Positions 1 through 8,269 of a stretch of DNA of 64,000 bases are shown here, piece by piece (position 1 is the stretch's first letter; each line of letters begins with the position of its first letter). Below the pieces are notes generated by a model. The model saw only the letters and a list, made by a program, of their open reading frames with translations, did not search any database and had not been told where the DNA came from. Source of the DNA: Hyphomicrobiaceae bacterium (GTDB lineage: Bacteria > Pseudomonadota > Alphaproteobacteria > Rhizobiales > Devosiaceae). The DNA lies in assembly GCA_020638095.1 (NCBI GenBank), contig JACKJF010000003.1:682001-746000 (forward strand). The letters are read 5' to 3'. The position numbers were made by a program, and so were the translations under genes.

Positions 1-672
1 GGCGTGGCGCCGCAGGAAGTGTCGGATTACCTCGTCACCGAAATGCAGAAGCGTTCACTCAACGACATCGCTTTGCGGCTGGTCCTTGGAAACGACACCC
101 AGCAGAAACTGCATGATGTGGTCATCCCGAGGCTTCTGAACGCGGGCGTCATCCGCACCATGATCGGGGAAGTCCAGCCGCTGGCCGATGTGCTGTCGAT
201 CGGGCAATACAAAAGCACCGCCGAGATCGCCGTTCGCAACGACGGTGCGGAGCCGCTGACCGACGTAGCGATGATCGTTCCGGGCGCCATTCGGGCGGAG
301 GACGGAAATGGCGTTGTCGAGGTGGCGGACACCCAGCCGGGATTGTCGGCGATCCGACTTGGCGACATGCAGCCCGGCGAGCAGCGATCGGTCATTGTGT
401 GGAGAAGTGTCGCTGCGGACTTCGGTCCGGCCGCGATCGGGCAGTTCAGCGTTGGCGCTGCCGGCGGCGTTCGCGGCCATGTCGATGTGCTCGGCGCACG
501 TAACTGGTTCGGCTCGGGCCTCGAGAAAACGGCCTGGGCACGCTGGCTGGTTTCAGCTTTGCTAGTGGCGGTGACCTTTGCTGGCCTGGTGGGGCTTGTG
601 ACCAGCCTCCGAACCTTTGTGCGCAGAAGACGGGACCTGCCCGACACGACCGCGCCGCTTCACGTCCGCTAG
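1..672 (+). CDS. Unknown protein with a C-terminal membrane anchor (5' end cut by window)
   Basis: The frame is open to the first base, so the true start is probably outside the window; a GTG at position 4 could only be a start by chance. The visible 223 residues form a mostly soluble region with alternating beta-like segments, then one strongly hydrophobic segment near residues 178-202 followed by an RRRR stretch, which places the bulk of the protein outside the cytoplasm with a short basic tail inside. I do not recognise the family. It points toward the PQQ-linked locus but is convergent with it, so membership is unproven. Confidence 0.6.
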   Translation, partial: GVAPQEVSDYLVTEMQKRSLNDIALRLVLGNDTQQKLHDVVIPRLLNAGVIRTMIGEVQPLADVLSIGQYKSTAEIAVRNDGAEPLTDVAMIVPGAIRAEDGNGVVEVADTQPGLSAIRLGDMQPGEQRSVIVWRSVAADFGPAAIGQFSVGAAGGVRGHVDVLGARNWFGSGLEKTAWARWLVSALLVAVTFAGLVGLVTSLRTFVRRRRDLPDTTAPLHVR

Positions 673-783
673 AGCATGTTCAGGAGTTGAGCGGCATCAG
701 CAACGGTCCGGTGGATCGATGCGCCGCGAGACGCGCAGCGGTTTTCCGGTTCGAACATGCGATAATCAAAGACTTAGACCATG

Positions 784-804
784 CGTTTTGATCCCATCAA
801 AACG
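784..804. repeat. Perfect 9-bp inverted repeat in an intergenic gap
   Basis: CGTTTTGAT, a CCC loop and ATCAAAACG form a perfect 9-bp stem within the 154-base gap between convergent genes. No T-run follows on either strand, so it is not a textbook terminator. Hairpins of this kind beside an AGAGCATG motif (here near 671) recur between genes in Hyphomicrobiales genomes; that link is from memory, and only one copy is visible here. Confidence 0.5.
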
Positions 805-826
805 TGACATGGTTTGGCCGTGTTGC

Positions 827-1639
827 CTAGTCCCGCTTGACCCGCCCAATTGCGCCGGCGAGCGGATTGTAACCGCGCGCCGCGAGGGCAAATGCGATGA
901 GCCCGACCCCGGCGACGACGGCGAAAGACGTGGCGTTGAACTGGCCATAGGCGGCGAACCGGATTAGTTCGACCGCATGGGTGAAGGGATTGGCCAGCGA
1001 CAGGTAATAGATCGGGTCGGCACCCGCTTCCCGCAATTTCCAGAGGGGATAGAGCGCCGAAGACAAGAAGAACATCGGGAAGATGACGAAGTTCATCATG
1101 CCCGCGAAGTTCTCGATGCGGCGGGTATAGACGGTGACCAGCAGCCCGATCGAGCCGAGCATGAGGCCGGTGAGAATGACGGCGGGAATGGCCCAGGCGA
1201 CGGTCGAAAAGGGCATGTAGAAACCGAACACCGCAGCAAGCGCCAGAAATATCGTCGCCTGGAACAGCGACAGGATGGTTGCGCCACCAATCTTGGCAAA
1301 GAGAAGGAACGAGCGGGGCAGCGGGGTGACCAGCATGGCCCGCATGACGCCGGCCTCGCGGTCATAGACCATAGAAAGCGCCGACTGCATGGACTGGAAC
1401 AGGACGACAATGCCAACAAGACCGGGCAGGATATATTCCTGGTAGGGCGTATAGGTCTGGTAGGGTTCGACGATCGAAACGCCAAGCAGGTCATGAAGTC
1501 CCGTGGCGAAGACCAGAAGCCACAGCGCGGGCCGCACCAGGCTCGACAGCAGCCGCTCCCGCTGTCGCAGGAACTTGGCGATTTCGCGCCAGGCGATGAC
1601 GTAAAAGCCCAGCCAGAGCCTGAATATTACGGGCTGCAC
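827..1639 (-). CDS. ABC-2 type transporter permease of a PQQ-alcohol-oxidation (LutF/PedC-like) system
   Basis: This 270-residue inner-membrane protein has about six hydrophobic segments and the central conserved stretch of ABC-2 permeases (VYDREAGVMRAMLVTPLP around residues 89-106). It is the last gene of a four-gene minus-strand operon and starts at a GTG inside the preceding gene, overlapping it by 13 bases. Permeases of this kind travel with quinoprotein alcohol dehydrogenases (PedC-type, and LutF in the lanthanide uptake cluster). Its best ATPase partner is the protein at 6897-7679 on the other strand. The exact substrate is inferred from context only. Confidence 0.85.
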   Translation of the reverse strand: MQPVIFRLWLGFYVIAWREIAKFLRQRERLLSSLVRPALWLLVFATGLHDLLGVSIVEPYQTYTPYQEYILPGLVGIVVLFQSMQSALSMVYDREAGVMRAMLVTPLPRSFLLFAKIGGATILSLFQATIFLALAAVFGFYMPFSTVAWAIPAVILTGLMLGSIGLLVTVYTRRIENFAGMMNFVIFPMFFLSSALYPLWKLREAGADPIYYLSLANPFTHAVELIRFAAYGQFNATSFAVVAGVGLIAFALAARGYNPLAGAIGRVKRD

Positions 1640-2799
1640 CGAAACTCCGCGCGATCCGTTCCGAGGGTGTCGAGTGTATTGTCTTTGTGAAGATACCCTT
1701 CGAGCGGCGCGACCGCAATAACAGCATCGGACGTGGCCAGCATTACCGGCATGCGCAACTGCCCGTCCCAGTCGCGGAAATTGAGGGACACACCCTTGGA
1801 TCCGTCGAGCCGCATCGCGTCGGAGCGCATGTAGGCCGCGAGAGCATCCACGGAGTGGTCCGTGGTCTTGGTATAGGCGGTCAGGATTGCCTTGGCCGCG
1901 ATCCAGACTGACCAGTCCTCGCCGCTCATTTTCCGGCCGGTCATCCTGTCGAACCGTGAGCTGACCTGGGTCGCGCCGTCGCGTTCGAACGACCAGTGCC
2001 AGGCAAGCGGCGTCAGCCCGACCGAACCCACAACCGGACGGGGCAGGTTCGTCGCGTAGGGGATATAGCGGGCGAATTCGCCGCGTGTATCGGCGACGAA
2101 CACCAAGTCATAGTCGGTGCCGCCCGTGAGAAGCTTGATGTTGTTCTGCTCGCGATTCTGTGGGTCCGCGGCAAGCGAGAACGGACGCGTGTCGGAAATG
2201 TTGATCCTCAGGCGCGCCGCCGATTTCGCAAATGCGTCAGCCACGATGGAATCGCGCGGGTTTTCGCCGAACAGCACCAGCGCGCGCGTCCAATTCTGGG
2301 CACGCAGGTATTGTGTCAGCGCGTCCTCGAGCATGCGGTCCGACGGACTCGTGTGCAGAAGATCGGAAAAGCACGCCGTCCTCAGGCTGTCGTCCGGCGC
2401 CGTAGCGTTGACCAGCATCACGTCAAGATTTGCCGCCGCCTCGGCGAGCCCTGCAACGAGTTCAGCATTGAGATCGAGTATGACGAAACGGGCGCCGGCC
2501 GCGACCTCGGCTTCAAGCGCCGTTTTCAGGCCATCGAGGTCCGGCGCGTTTCGCGCGTCGAGGGTTACGGCGAGGCCGGTCGCGTCGGTGACGAACGACA
2601 TGTCCCCAAGCGCCATTGTGGCGCCATCGACGGTTTTGTCTGCCGGCGGCTCGATCAAGCGGGCATAACCCCAGTCACGCACGTAGCGTGGATCATCGGT
2701 CTGGGAGAGATAGCCGATGACGACATCCTCGGCAGCAGCCAGTCCCGTGCCGGCAAGCAGGACGAAGAGGGCGAGGACTTGGCGCAGCCAGGGCTTCAA
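1627..2799 (-). CDS. Periplasmic ABC substrate-binding protein, PQQ-system associated (LutA-like)
   Basis: The 390-residue product has a clear signal peptide (hydrophobic residues 7-22 ending in GLAAAED) and the type I periplasmic-binding fold of branched-chain amino-acid binding proteins, starting with VVIGYLSQTDDPRY. The start ATG overlaps the stop of the upstream propeller gene by four bases, indicating translational coupling. In PQQ-dependent alcohol oxidisers this family sits with the permease and ATPase found here, and in Methylobacterium its homologue LutA is part of lanthanide transport. Direct metal binding cannot be read from the sequence. Confidence 0.82.
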   Translation of the reverse strand: MKPWLRQVLALFVLLAGTGLAAAEDVVIGYLSQTDDPRYVRDWGYARLIEPPADKTVDGATMALGDMSFVTDATGLAVTLDARNAPDLDGLKTALEAEVAAGARFVILDLNAELVAGLAEAAANLDVMLVNATAPDDSLRTACFSDLLHTSPSDRMLEDALTQYLRAQNWTRALVLFGENPRDSIVADAFAKSAARLRINISDTRPFSLAADPQNREQNNIKLLTGGTDYDLVFVADTRGEFARYIPYATNLPRPVVGSVGLTPLAWHWSFERDGATQVSSRFDRMTGRKMSGEDWSVWIAAKAILTAYTKTTDHSVDALAAYMRSDAMRLDGSKGVSLNFRDWDGQLRMPVMLATSDAVIAVAPLEGYLHKDNTLDTLGTDRAEFRCSP

Positions 2800-3791
2800 T
2801 CGTCGATGACCACGGTATGTGGCGTGCGGCCGACCGGTACAGATTTGACTGGTTTCATCGACCCCGTGTCCACGATGGTGATATCGTCCGACAGGCCGTT
2901 GGCAACGATCGCCGTTTTCTCGTCGTGGCTGAGATCGACCGACCAGGCGCGGCTGCCGACCAGCACATAGGCCAGAACATTGCGCGACGCGGTGTCGATA
3001 ATGGCAAGGTGATTGGCGCGCCCGAGCGAGATCAGGGTTTTGGTCCCGTCCCGCGTGATCGCCATGCCCACCGGCGTCACGTCCTCCGGCCTGAATCCGG
3101 GCGGCAGGAAAGTGAGGACCTGCTTGATCTCCATTGTGTTGAGGTCGATGACATGCACCTCGCTCGACAATTCATCGGAAACCCAGAGTTCGTTGCCATC
3201 CGGGGTGACGATGAAGCGGCGCGGCCGGGTCCCGACGATGATGTTCTTGACCACGCTTTGGGAGGCGAGATCGACCACATGCACCATGTCGGCGACTTCG
3301 GAGGTGACAAACACGGTCTTGCCATCGACGGAATGGATCACGCCCTCGGGCTCGGCACCCGTGGGAATGCGCGTGGTGACGATCTTGTCGGCCACGTCAA
3401 TGATCTCGAGCGTGGAATCCTCCTCGTTCGAGACGTAGATCTGGCTTTCATCGGGCGAAAACGCGAAGACCTCGGGACTGGGGCCAGTCGGGATCGCATC
3501 GACGACCTCAAGCGTTGCCACATTAATGATATCGATGACGTCGTCATCGCCGCAGGCCACGTAAAGCAGGGTATGCGCCTCGTTGAAATGCATGTCGCGC
3601 GGCCGCCGGTCGGTCTCGATCTTCGTGACCAGCTGATAGTCCGGCGAGAGCACATAGATGTCGTTGCTGCGCTCGTTGCTGATGAAGATCAGGCCAGTAT
3701 CCGCCGCAAGGGCCGAAGCGGCTGGCATGGCGGCAAGGAGCGTTGCGGCGATCAGGGTGGCGATGGAGGTGCGATTGCGGCTACTCGACAA
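2796..3791 (-). CDS. Periplasmic YVTN-family beta-propeller, PQQ-catabolism associated (LutD-like)
   Basis: The mature protein is a chain of about seven repeats of the YVTN type (for example YVSNEEDSTLEIIDVADK and LWVSDELSSEVHVIDL), predicted to fold as a beta-propeller in the periplasm. A TTG start at 3791 is preferred: GGGAGA lies just upstream and it leads straight into a signal peptide ending in ASALA; an ATG at 3821 without a ribosome site is the alternative. The start overlaps the upstream gene. Propellers of this family accompany PQQ alcohol dehydrogenases, and LutD of the lanthanide cluster belongs to the same type. It could be a metal or cofactor chaperone; that is inference. Confidence 0.82.
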   Translation of the reverse strand: MSSSRNRTSIATLIAATLLAAMPAASALAADTGLIFISNERSNDIYVLSPDYQLVTKIETDRRPRDMHFNEAHTLLYVACGDDDVIDIINVATLEVVDAIPTGPSPEVFAFSPDESQIYVSNEEDSTLEIIDVADKIVTTRIPTGAEPEGVIHSVDGKTVFVTSEVADMVHVVDLASQSVVKNIIVGTRPRRFIVTPDGNELWVSDELSSEVHVIDLNTMEIKQVLTFLPPGFRPEDVTPVGMAITRDGTKTLISLGRANHLAIIDTASRNVLAYVLVGSRAWSVDLSHDEKTAIVANGLSDDITIVDTGSMKPVKSVPVGRTPHTVVIDD

Positions 3792-4203
3792 TGAAATCTC
3801 CCGCCAGGCCCCTGTTTTCATAGCCGTCGACCCAGAACTCAAAGCGCCCCGGACGGATCGGCACGAACCAGATTTCGATCGTACCTTCCTCCTCCATTTC
3901 GACGCTGTAAATGCCCATCGGTCTGACGGTGGTTTCCTCGACCACGACCTTGTCGACCCATGAATTGCGCATGAGTTCGGGCGCCATTAGTTCGTACTGG
4001 TCGATGCCGTCGCTGACCACGCTCCAGACGTAGTACTTGCCCGTTTCAAGGTGATATTCCTGCTGCGAAAGCGTGAGGTCCACACCGTTGATTTCGAGAT
4101 CCGGCAAATGCTCGGGAAGCGACGCCAGGTTTCCCGCGCCGTGCGCCGGTGCAGCCAGGCCAATCGCAAACAGGGCGGCGATGGCGGCGCGCATTCCGTT
4201 CAC
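3781..4203 (-). CDS. Exported cupredoxin-like protein lacking visible copper ligands
   Basis: First gene of the minus-strand operon. A GTG start at 4203 is chosen because AGGGAGGG precedes it; an in-frame ATG lies at 4194. The 140-residue product has a signal peptide ending in PAHGAG. The rest looks like a single cupredoxin domain: a strand with HLETGKYYVWSVVSDG and a final PGRFEFWVDGYENRGLAGDF stretch, which is where blue-copper proteins carry Cys, His and Met. Here those places hold W/V, E/N and L, so type-1 copper binding looks lost. Acidic residues are abundant (EMEEEG). Function unknown; a metal-delivery or structural role is a guess. Confidence 0.75.
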   Translation of the reverse strand: MNGMRAAIAALFAIGLAAPAHGAGNLASLPEHLPDLEINGVDLTLSQQEYHLETGKYYVWSVVSDGIDQYELMAPELMRNSWVDKVVVEETTVRPMGIYSVEMEEEGTIEIWFVPIRPGRFEFWVDGYENRGLAGDFIVE

Positions 4204-4382
4204 ATGACCCTCCCTCGGATATCGCGGGCCATTTCGGCCCGGCGACGCCTGCGTGACAAATTTCGATAACCACCACCCAAAGGTCAATCTGCGTGCCGCG
4301 ATGTTGAACATTACCAAGTCGAATAAACGAAAATGGTATCGCAGTCGGGAACTAGACGTTGTGACATTGGCCGGAGGGAACC

Positions 4383-5375
4383 ATGAAAGGTTGGCTATCA
4401 CGCGCCGGGGCACTCGCGCTTATCTTGTTGGCGTGGGTGAGCCTTGCTGCATTCAGTCCAGAAACCAAGAAGATCGTGCTCGGGCTCCAGGAGGGCGGAA
4501 CCGCTTCCTGGGAGATCGCGGCCATCCAGGCACTTGGTCTCGACAAGAAAAACGGAATCGAAATCGAAGTGCGGCCGCTTGCCGACAGCCGGGCGGGGCA
4601 GGTCGCGCTGCAGGGCGGTGCGGTCGATGTCATCCTCTCCGATTTCATCTGGGTGTCGATCCAGCGCAACCAGGGATCGGACTTTTCCTTCGTGCCCCAT
4701 TCGCTCGCTGTCGGCGGGTTGATGGTCGATCCCAACGGTGACGTTAAGTCGATCGAGGATCTGCCGGGCAAGACGATCGGCATTGCCGGCGGACCGGTCG
4801 ACAAGAGCTGGGTCATCCTGCAGGCCTACTACCAGGCCAAGACCGGCGACGCGCTTGCGGGTCAGATCACAGCCAAGTACGGCGCCCCGCCGCTCATCAA
4901 CGAATTGCTGGCGTCCGGCCAGTCGCAGGCTTCGCTCAATTTCTGGCACTGGAATGCGCGGGCCAAGATCGCCGGCATGCAGGAGCTGATTTCGGTCAAG
5001 GACATGATGACCGAACTCGGCGTGTCGCGCACGCCGCCCCTGCTCGGTTGGGTCTTCAGTGACGCCAATGCCCGCGAAAAGAAGGCCGACCTGACTGCTT
5101 TCCTCGACGCCTCGTTCGACGCAAAGGAAGCCTTGCTCAATGACGACGGTGCGTGGGACATGATCCGCGACGCCATGAATGTTGGCGACAACGATGCATT
5201 GTTCATCGCCTTGCGTGACGCCTATCGGGCCGGCATTGTGACGAGCTATTCACAGGAAGACATTGACGCGGCAGCCCAGTCGTTCGCATTGATGGCCCAA
5301 TATGGCGGCCCCGATCTGGTCGGCGACACACCAACCCTTGCGAACGGTACATTTTGGCGGGGATATCACAGATAG
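4383..5375 (+). CDS. NitT/TauT-type ABC substrate-binding protein
   Basis: First gene of the plus-strand operon, divergent from the propeller/permease operon. The 330-residue protein has an N-terminal signal segment (residues 7-23, ALALILLAWVSLAA) and the SsuA/TauA-like binding fold, with IVLGLQEGGTASWEIAAIQ at the start of lobe 1 and LPGKTIGIAGGPVDKSWV at the hinge. GGAGGG lies six bases before the ATG. Members of this family beside quinoprotein genes are known but their ligand is not; sulfonates and nitrate are family ligands, while here an alcohol, cofactor precursor or chelated metal is equally possible. Confidence 0.85.
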   Translation: MKGWLSRAGALALILLAWVSLAAFSPETKKIVLGLQEGGTASWEIAAIQALGLDKKNGIEIEVRPLADSRAGQVALQGGAVDVILSDFIWVSIQRNQGSDFSFVPHSLAVGGLMVDPNGDVKSIEDLPGKTIGIAGGPVDKSWVILQAYYQAKTGDALAGQITAKYGAPPLINELLASGQSQASLNFWHWNARAKIAGMQELISVKDMMTELGVSRTPPLLGWVFSDANAREKKADLTAFLDASFDAKEALLNDDGAWDMIRDAMNVGDNDALFIALRDAYRAGIVTSYSQEDIDAAAQSFALMAQYGGPDLVGDTPTLANGTFWRGYHR

Positions 5376-5377
5376 AC

Positions 5378-6190
5378 GTGCGTAGCTCCGAACCACCCTC
5401 CGCAACCAGACGCGCTTCGCACGCGTCATGGGGCGGAGGGTGGTCCCGACTGTCCACGCTCGAATGGCTGTCGCTGCCCTTGCTGGTGGTGATCTGGCAC
5501 ATTGTGGCCGTTGTCATGTCGTCGCGGTTCCTGCCCCTGCCGCTCGACGTGGCGCGGGAAATTGCGGAACTCGTCGCCTCGGGCAGCCTCGTGGTAGACT
5601 TCGCCAAAACTCTGGCCCGGGCAACCATCGGCTTTGTCGTCGCCATGGCCATTGGCCTCGTCCTCGGCCTGGTGCTTGGCAGGTTCAGGCCCGCCGACCG
5701 GCTGTTCGGCCCATGGGTTGTGGTCGGGCTTAACCTGCCGGCCATCGTGGTTGCGATCGCCTGCTATATCTGGCTCGGCCTGACCGAATTCGCGCTGATC
5801 CTGGCGGTGGTCATCAACAAGGTGCCGCTGGTAACCACAACCATTCGCGAAGGCGTGCGCAGCTTCGAACCGGATTTTGACGAACTTGCAGATGCCTTCC
5901 GCCTGTCCACCGGGCAACGCCTGCGGGTGATCCATGCTCCGCAACTCATTCCGTTCATTCTCGCCGCCGCGCGCACCGGCATCTCGCTGATCTGGAAGAT
6001 CGTGCTGGTGTTCGAGGTTCTCGGCAGCGATGGCGGCGTCGGGTTCCGGGTCGGGGTCTTCTTTCAGTTCTTCGACATCAAGGGCGTGCTCGCCTACACA
6101 ATTGTATTCATCCTGGTCGTGATCGCGATCGAGTATCTCGTGCTCCGGCCACTCGAACATCGATTTTTGAGATGGCGCGACACGCCGTAA
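5378..6190 (+). CDS. NitT/TauT-type ABC transporter permease
   Basis: This is the inner-membrane partner of the preceding binding protein, with about six membrane segments and the BPD permease EAA-like loop (ELADAFRLSTGQRLRVIHAPQ). The start is uncertain. A GTG at 5378, three bases after the upstream stop, is preferred over a TTG at 5354 that would overlap it; neither has a strong ribosome site, so translational coupling is likely. The gene ends 19 bases inside the ATPase gene that follows. Confidence 0.85.
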   Translation: MRSSEPPSATRRASHASWGGGWSRLSTLEWLSLPLLVVIWHIVAVVMSSRFLPLPLDVAREIAELVASGSLVVDFAKTLARATIGFVVAMAIGLVLGLVLGRFRPADRLFGPWVVVGLNLPAIVVAIACYIWLGLTEFALILAVVINKVPLVTTTIREGVRSFEPDFDELADAFRLSTGQRLRVIHAPQLIPFILAAARTGISLIWKIVLVFEVLGSDGGVGFRVGVFFQFFDIKGVLAYTIVFILVVIAIEYLVLRPLEHRFLRWRDTP

Positions 6191-6900
6191 ACATCAGCAT
6201 CGGGCAAAAGCAGTTTGCCAACGAGGATGCACCATTGTTCCGCGACTTCCGTCTATCGGTGCCGCCGGGCGAGGTGGTCGCGTTGATTGGCCCGTCCGGC
6301 GTCGGCAAGACGACGCTTCTGCGCCTCATCGGCGGGGTCGATACCGATTTTGATGGCGAAATCCTCATCGAGGGGCAACGCGCGAACCTTGCGCCGCCTC
6401 CAGGTTTTGTGTTTCAGGATGCCCGCCTGCTGCCCTGGTTCGATTGTGTCGACAATCTCTGCCGGGTGGTCGCCGGGATCGACGCCCGGCGGGCCGAAGA
6501 CCTGATCGGCCGCGTCGGCCTCGGGCATTATGCGCACGCCTATCCACGCCAGATGAGCGGTGGAATGCAGCGGCGCCTGGGTTTGGCGAGGGCGCTGGCC
6601 GCGAATTCGCGCCTCTTGTTGCTCGACGAGCCCTTCGTGTCGCTGGATTCTGTGCTCGTCGGCGAACTCCAGACCTTGTTCCGCTCGGTCATCGCCGAGG
6701 AGAAACCGACCGTCATCCTGGTCTCGCACGATCCGCAGGACGCGGCCCGGCTGGCGGACCGGGTGGTTCTGCTTGGCGGACGGCCCGTCCGCATTGCTAC
6801 CGAACTCGTTTTCGATCTCCCGCGCGACCAGCGTGGTCCGCTCGATACGGTGCGGCTGGCACAACGGATTGTCGAGGCAAGTCAGGAGGCGGTCGCATGA
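6172..6900 (+). CDS. NitT/TauT-type ABC transporter ATP-binding protein
   Basis: The 242-residue protein carries Walker A GPSGVGKTT at residues 40-48, the signature MSGGMQRR, Walker B LLLLDEPF and a switch histidine in LVSHDP. Order and overlaps with the two genes before it show a complete SsuABC/TauABC-like importer. The ATG at 6172 overlaps the permease gene, and the stop overlaps the next start as ATGA, so four genes are translated as one coupled unit. Confidence 0.88.
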   Translation: MARHAVNISIGQKQFANEDAPLFRDFRLSVPPGEVVALIGPSGVGKTTLLRLIGGVDTDFDGEILIEGQRANLAPPPGFVFQDARLLPWFDCVDNLCRVVAGIDARRAEDLIGRVGLGHYAHAYPRQMSGGMQRRLGLARALAANSRLLLLDEPFVSLDSVLVGELQTLFRSVIAEEKPTVILVSHDPQDAARLADRVVLLGGRPVRIATELVFDLPRDQRGPLDTVRLAQRIVEASQEAVA

Positions 6901-7679
6901 TGAAGACAAACCGGCCGGCGGTTCTCCAGTTCTCGGAAATCCGCAAAAGTTACGGCAAGACCGTTGCCCTCGACGGTGTCAGTTTCGTCGTGCGGGAGGC
7001 CGAACTCGTGGGGCTGCTCGGACCGAACGGCGCGGGCAAATCGACTTTGTTCCAGGTTGCGTCCGGACTGTTTGCCCCGGACAGTGGCGCGCTCAACCTG
7101 TTTGGGCATTCCTATCTGCAGGACGCCCACCAGATCCTGTCGCAGCTTGGCGTGGTCTTTCAGGCGCGTTCCCTCGACCTGGAAATGACGGTCCGCGCCA
7201 ATCTCAAGTTTCATGGCGGCCTTTTCGGGCTGTTCGGCGATCGCCTCAAGAAACGCATCGCCGCCGTCGTCGATCTGATGGAAATCGATACGGTGCTCGA
7301 CAAGCCCGTCGGCACGCTGTCGGGAGGCAATCAGCGCCGCGTAGAAATCGCGCGTGCCATGCTGAGCGAACCGAAACTGCTTCTGCTTGATGAACCCTCC
7401 GTCGGCCTCGACACCGTGTCGCGGCTGCGCCTGGTCGCCCATATGCACAAGATCGGCGGCGAGCACGGCACGGCGATCCTCTGGGCGACCCACATCGTCG
7501 ACGAGGTCCAGAACGCCGACCGTATCGCCATTCTCAACCGCGGCCGGATTGTCGCCGAAGGCTCGCCAGCGGCACTGATGGCGCAGACTGGAGCCGACAA
7601 CCTGACCGACGCGTACGTGGCGCTGAGCGGAGCCAGCCCCGTCCTTGAACAGGGTCAGGCTGCATCGGCCGAAAACTAG
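6897..7679 (+). CDS. ABC transporter ATP-binding protein of the PQQ-alcohol-oxidation (LutE-like) system
   Basis: The 260-residue protein begins at an ATG overlapping the previous stop as ATGA. It has Walker A GPNGAGKST (residues 42-50), signature LSGGNQRR, Walker B LLLLDEPS and a WATHIVDE switch region. The sequence is of the ABC-2/drug-export ATPase type, unlike its upstream neighbour, and matches the class that pairs with the permease at 827-1639. The ATPase and its permease are thus split across a divergent promoter region and must be made in matching amounts from two operons. Confidence 0.85.
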   Translation: MMKTNRPAVLQFSEIRKSYGKTVALDGVSFVVREAELVGLLGPNGAGKSTLFQVASGLFAPDSGALNLFGHSYLQDAHQILSQLGVVFQARSLDLEMTVRANLKFHGGLFGLFGDRLKKRIAAVVDLMEIDTVLDKPVGTLSGGNQRRVEIARAMLSEPKLLLLDEPSVGLDTVSRLRLVAHMHKIGGEHGTAILWATHIVDEVQNADRIAILNRGRIVAEGSPAALMAQTGADNLTDAYVALSGASPVLEQGQAASAEN

Positions 7680-7681
7680 TC

Positions 7682-8269
7682 CTATTGTGGTTTGCCGGGG
7701 GTGACCGGCGGTGGCAGCTCGCCGAAGGCGAGGTTGGCGGGATCGAACTTGAGGTAGCGCTCGCCGGTCTGCGAACTCTGGTCCTGGTTCTGACCCGACC
7801 GCACCTGAACCTGCGCGGCCAATTCCTCTGCCGTATCGTCCTGCGGCGGCGGCGCGGTCTCAACCTTGCCCGCGATGGATTCCCCGGTGGTGATCTTCGC
7901 CATCGCCACTTCGACTTTCTTCACCAGCTCCGGATCGTAAGGCAATTGGTAGGCGCGCGGCGTACCGCTCGGGTAATTGTCCTTGTCGAGTGCCTCGATC
8001 CAAAGGAACACGTGACCCGGCTCGTTGTGCAGCTGGTTCGGTTCGACCACACGCGCCCAGTGCAGCTTGAACGCGTCCGGCAACGGGCCGTCGGACGGCA
8101 GGCCGCGCAATTCGCCGATATCGACATAGGTGAGAACCATCAGGCCTGCCGTTGCCGCAACCGCGACCAGCTTGATGAGCGGGTGAAGCCGCGCCGACAG
8201 GAAGATGACTGCGAGCAGCGCCGCGAGGAGCGCGTATGCGCCGGCAAGGGTTAGGATGGTGAAGGTCAT
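7682..8269 (-). CDS. Unknown two-helix membrane protein linked to an ExbB/ExbD-like pair
   Basis: The 195-residue protein has two N-terminal hydrophobic helices (about residues 4-24 and 30-46) followed by a roughly 145-residue hydrophilic domain, rich in P and Q toward the end. Its start overlaps the ExbD-like gene by four bases (ATGA). I do not recognise the family. The fixed order behind a proton-channel pair suggests a third subunit or effector of that complex. It ends three bases from the convergent ATPase gene. Confidence 0.7.
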   Translation of the reverse strand: MTFTILTLAGAYALLAALLAVIFLSARLHPLIKLVAVAATAGLMVLTYVDIGELRGLPSDGPLPDAFKLHWARVVEPNQLHNEPGHVFLWIEALDKDNYPSGTPRAYQLPYDPELVKKVEVAMAKITTGESIAGKVETAPPPQDDTAEELAAQVQVRSGQNQDQSSQTGERYLKFDPANLAFGELPPPVTPGKPQ

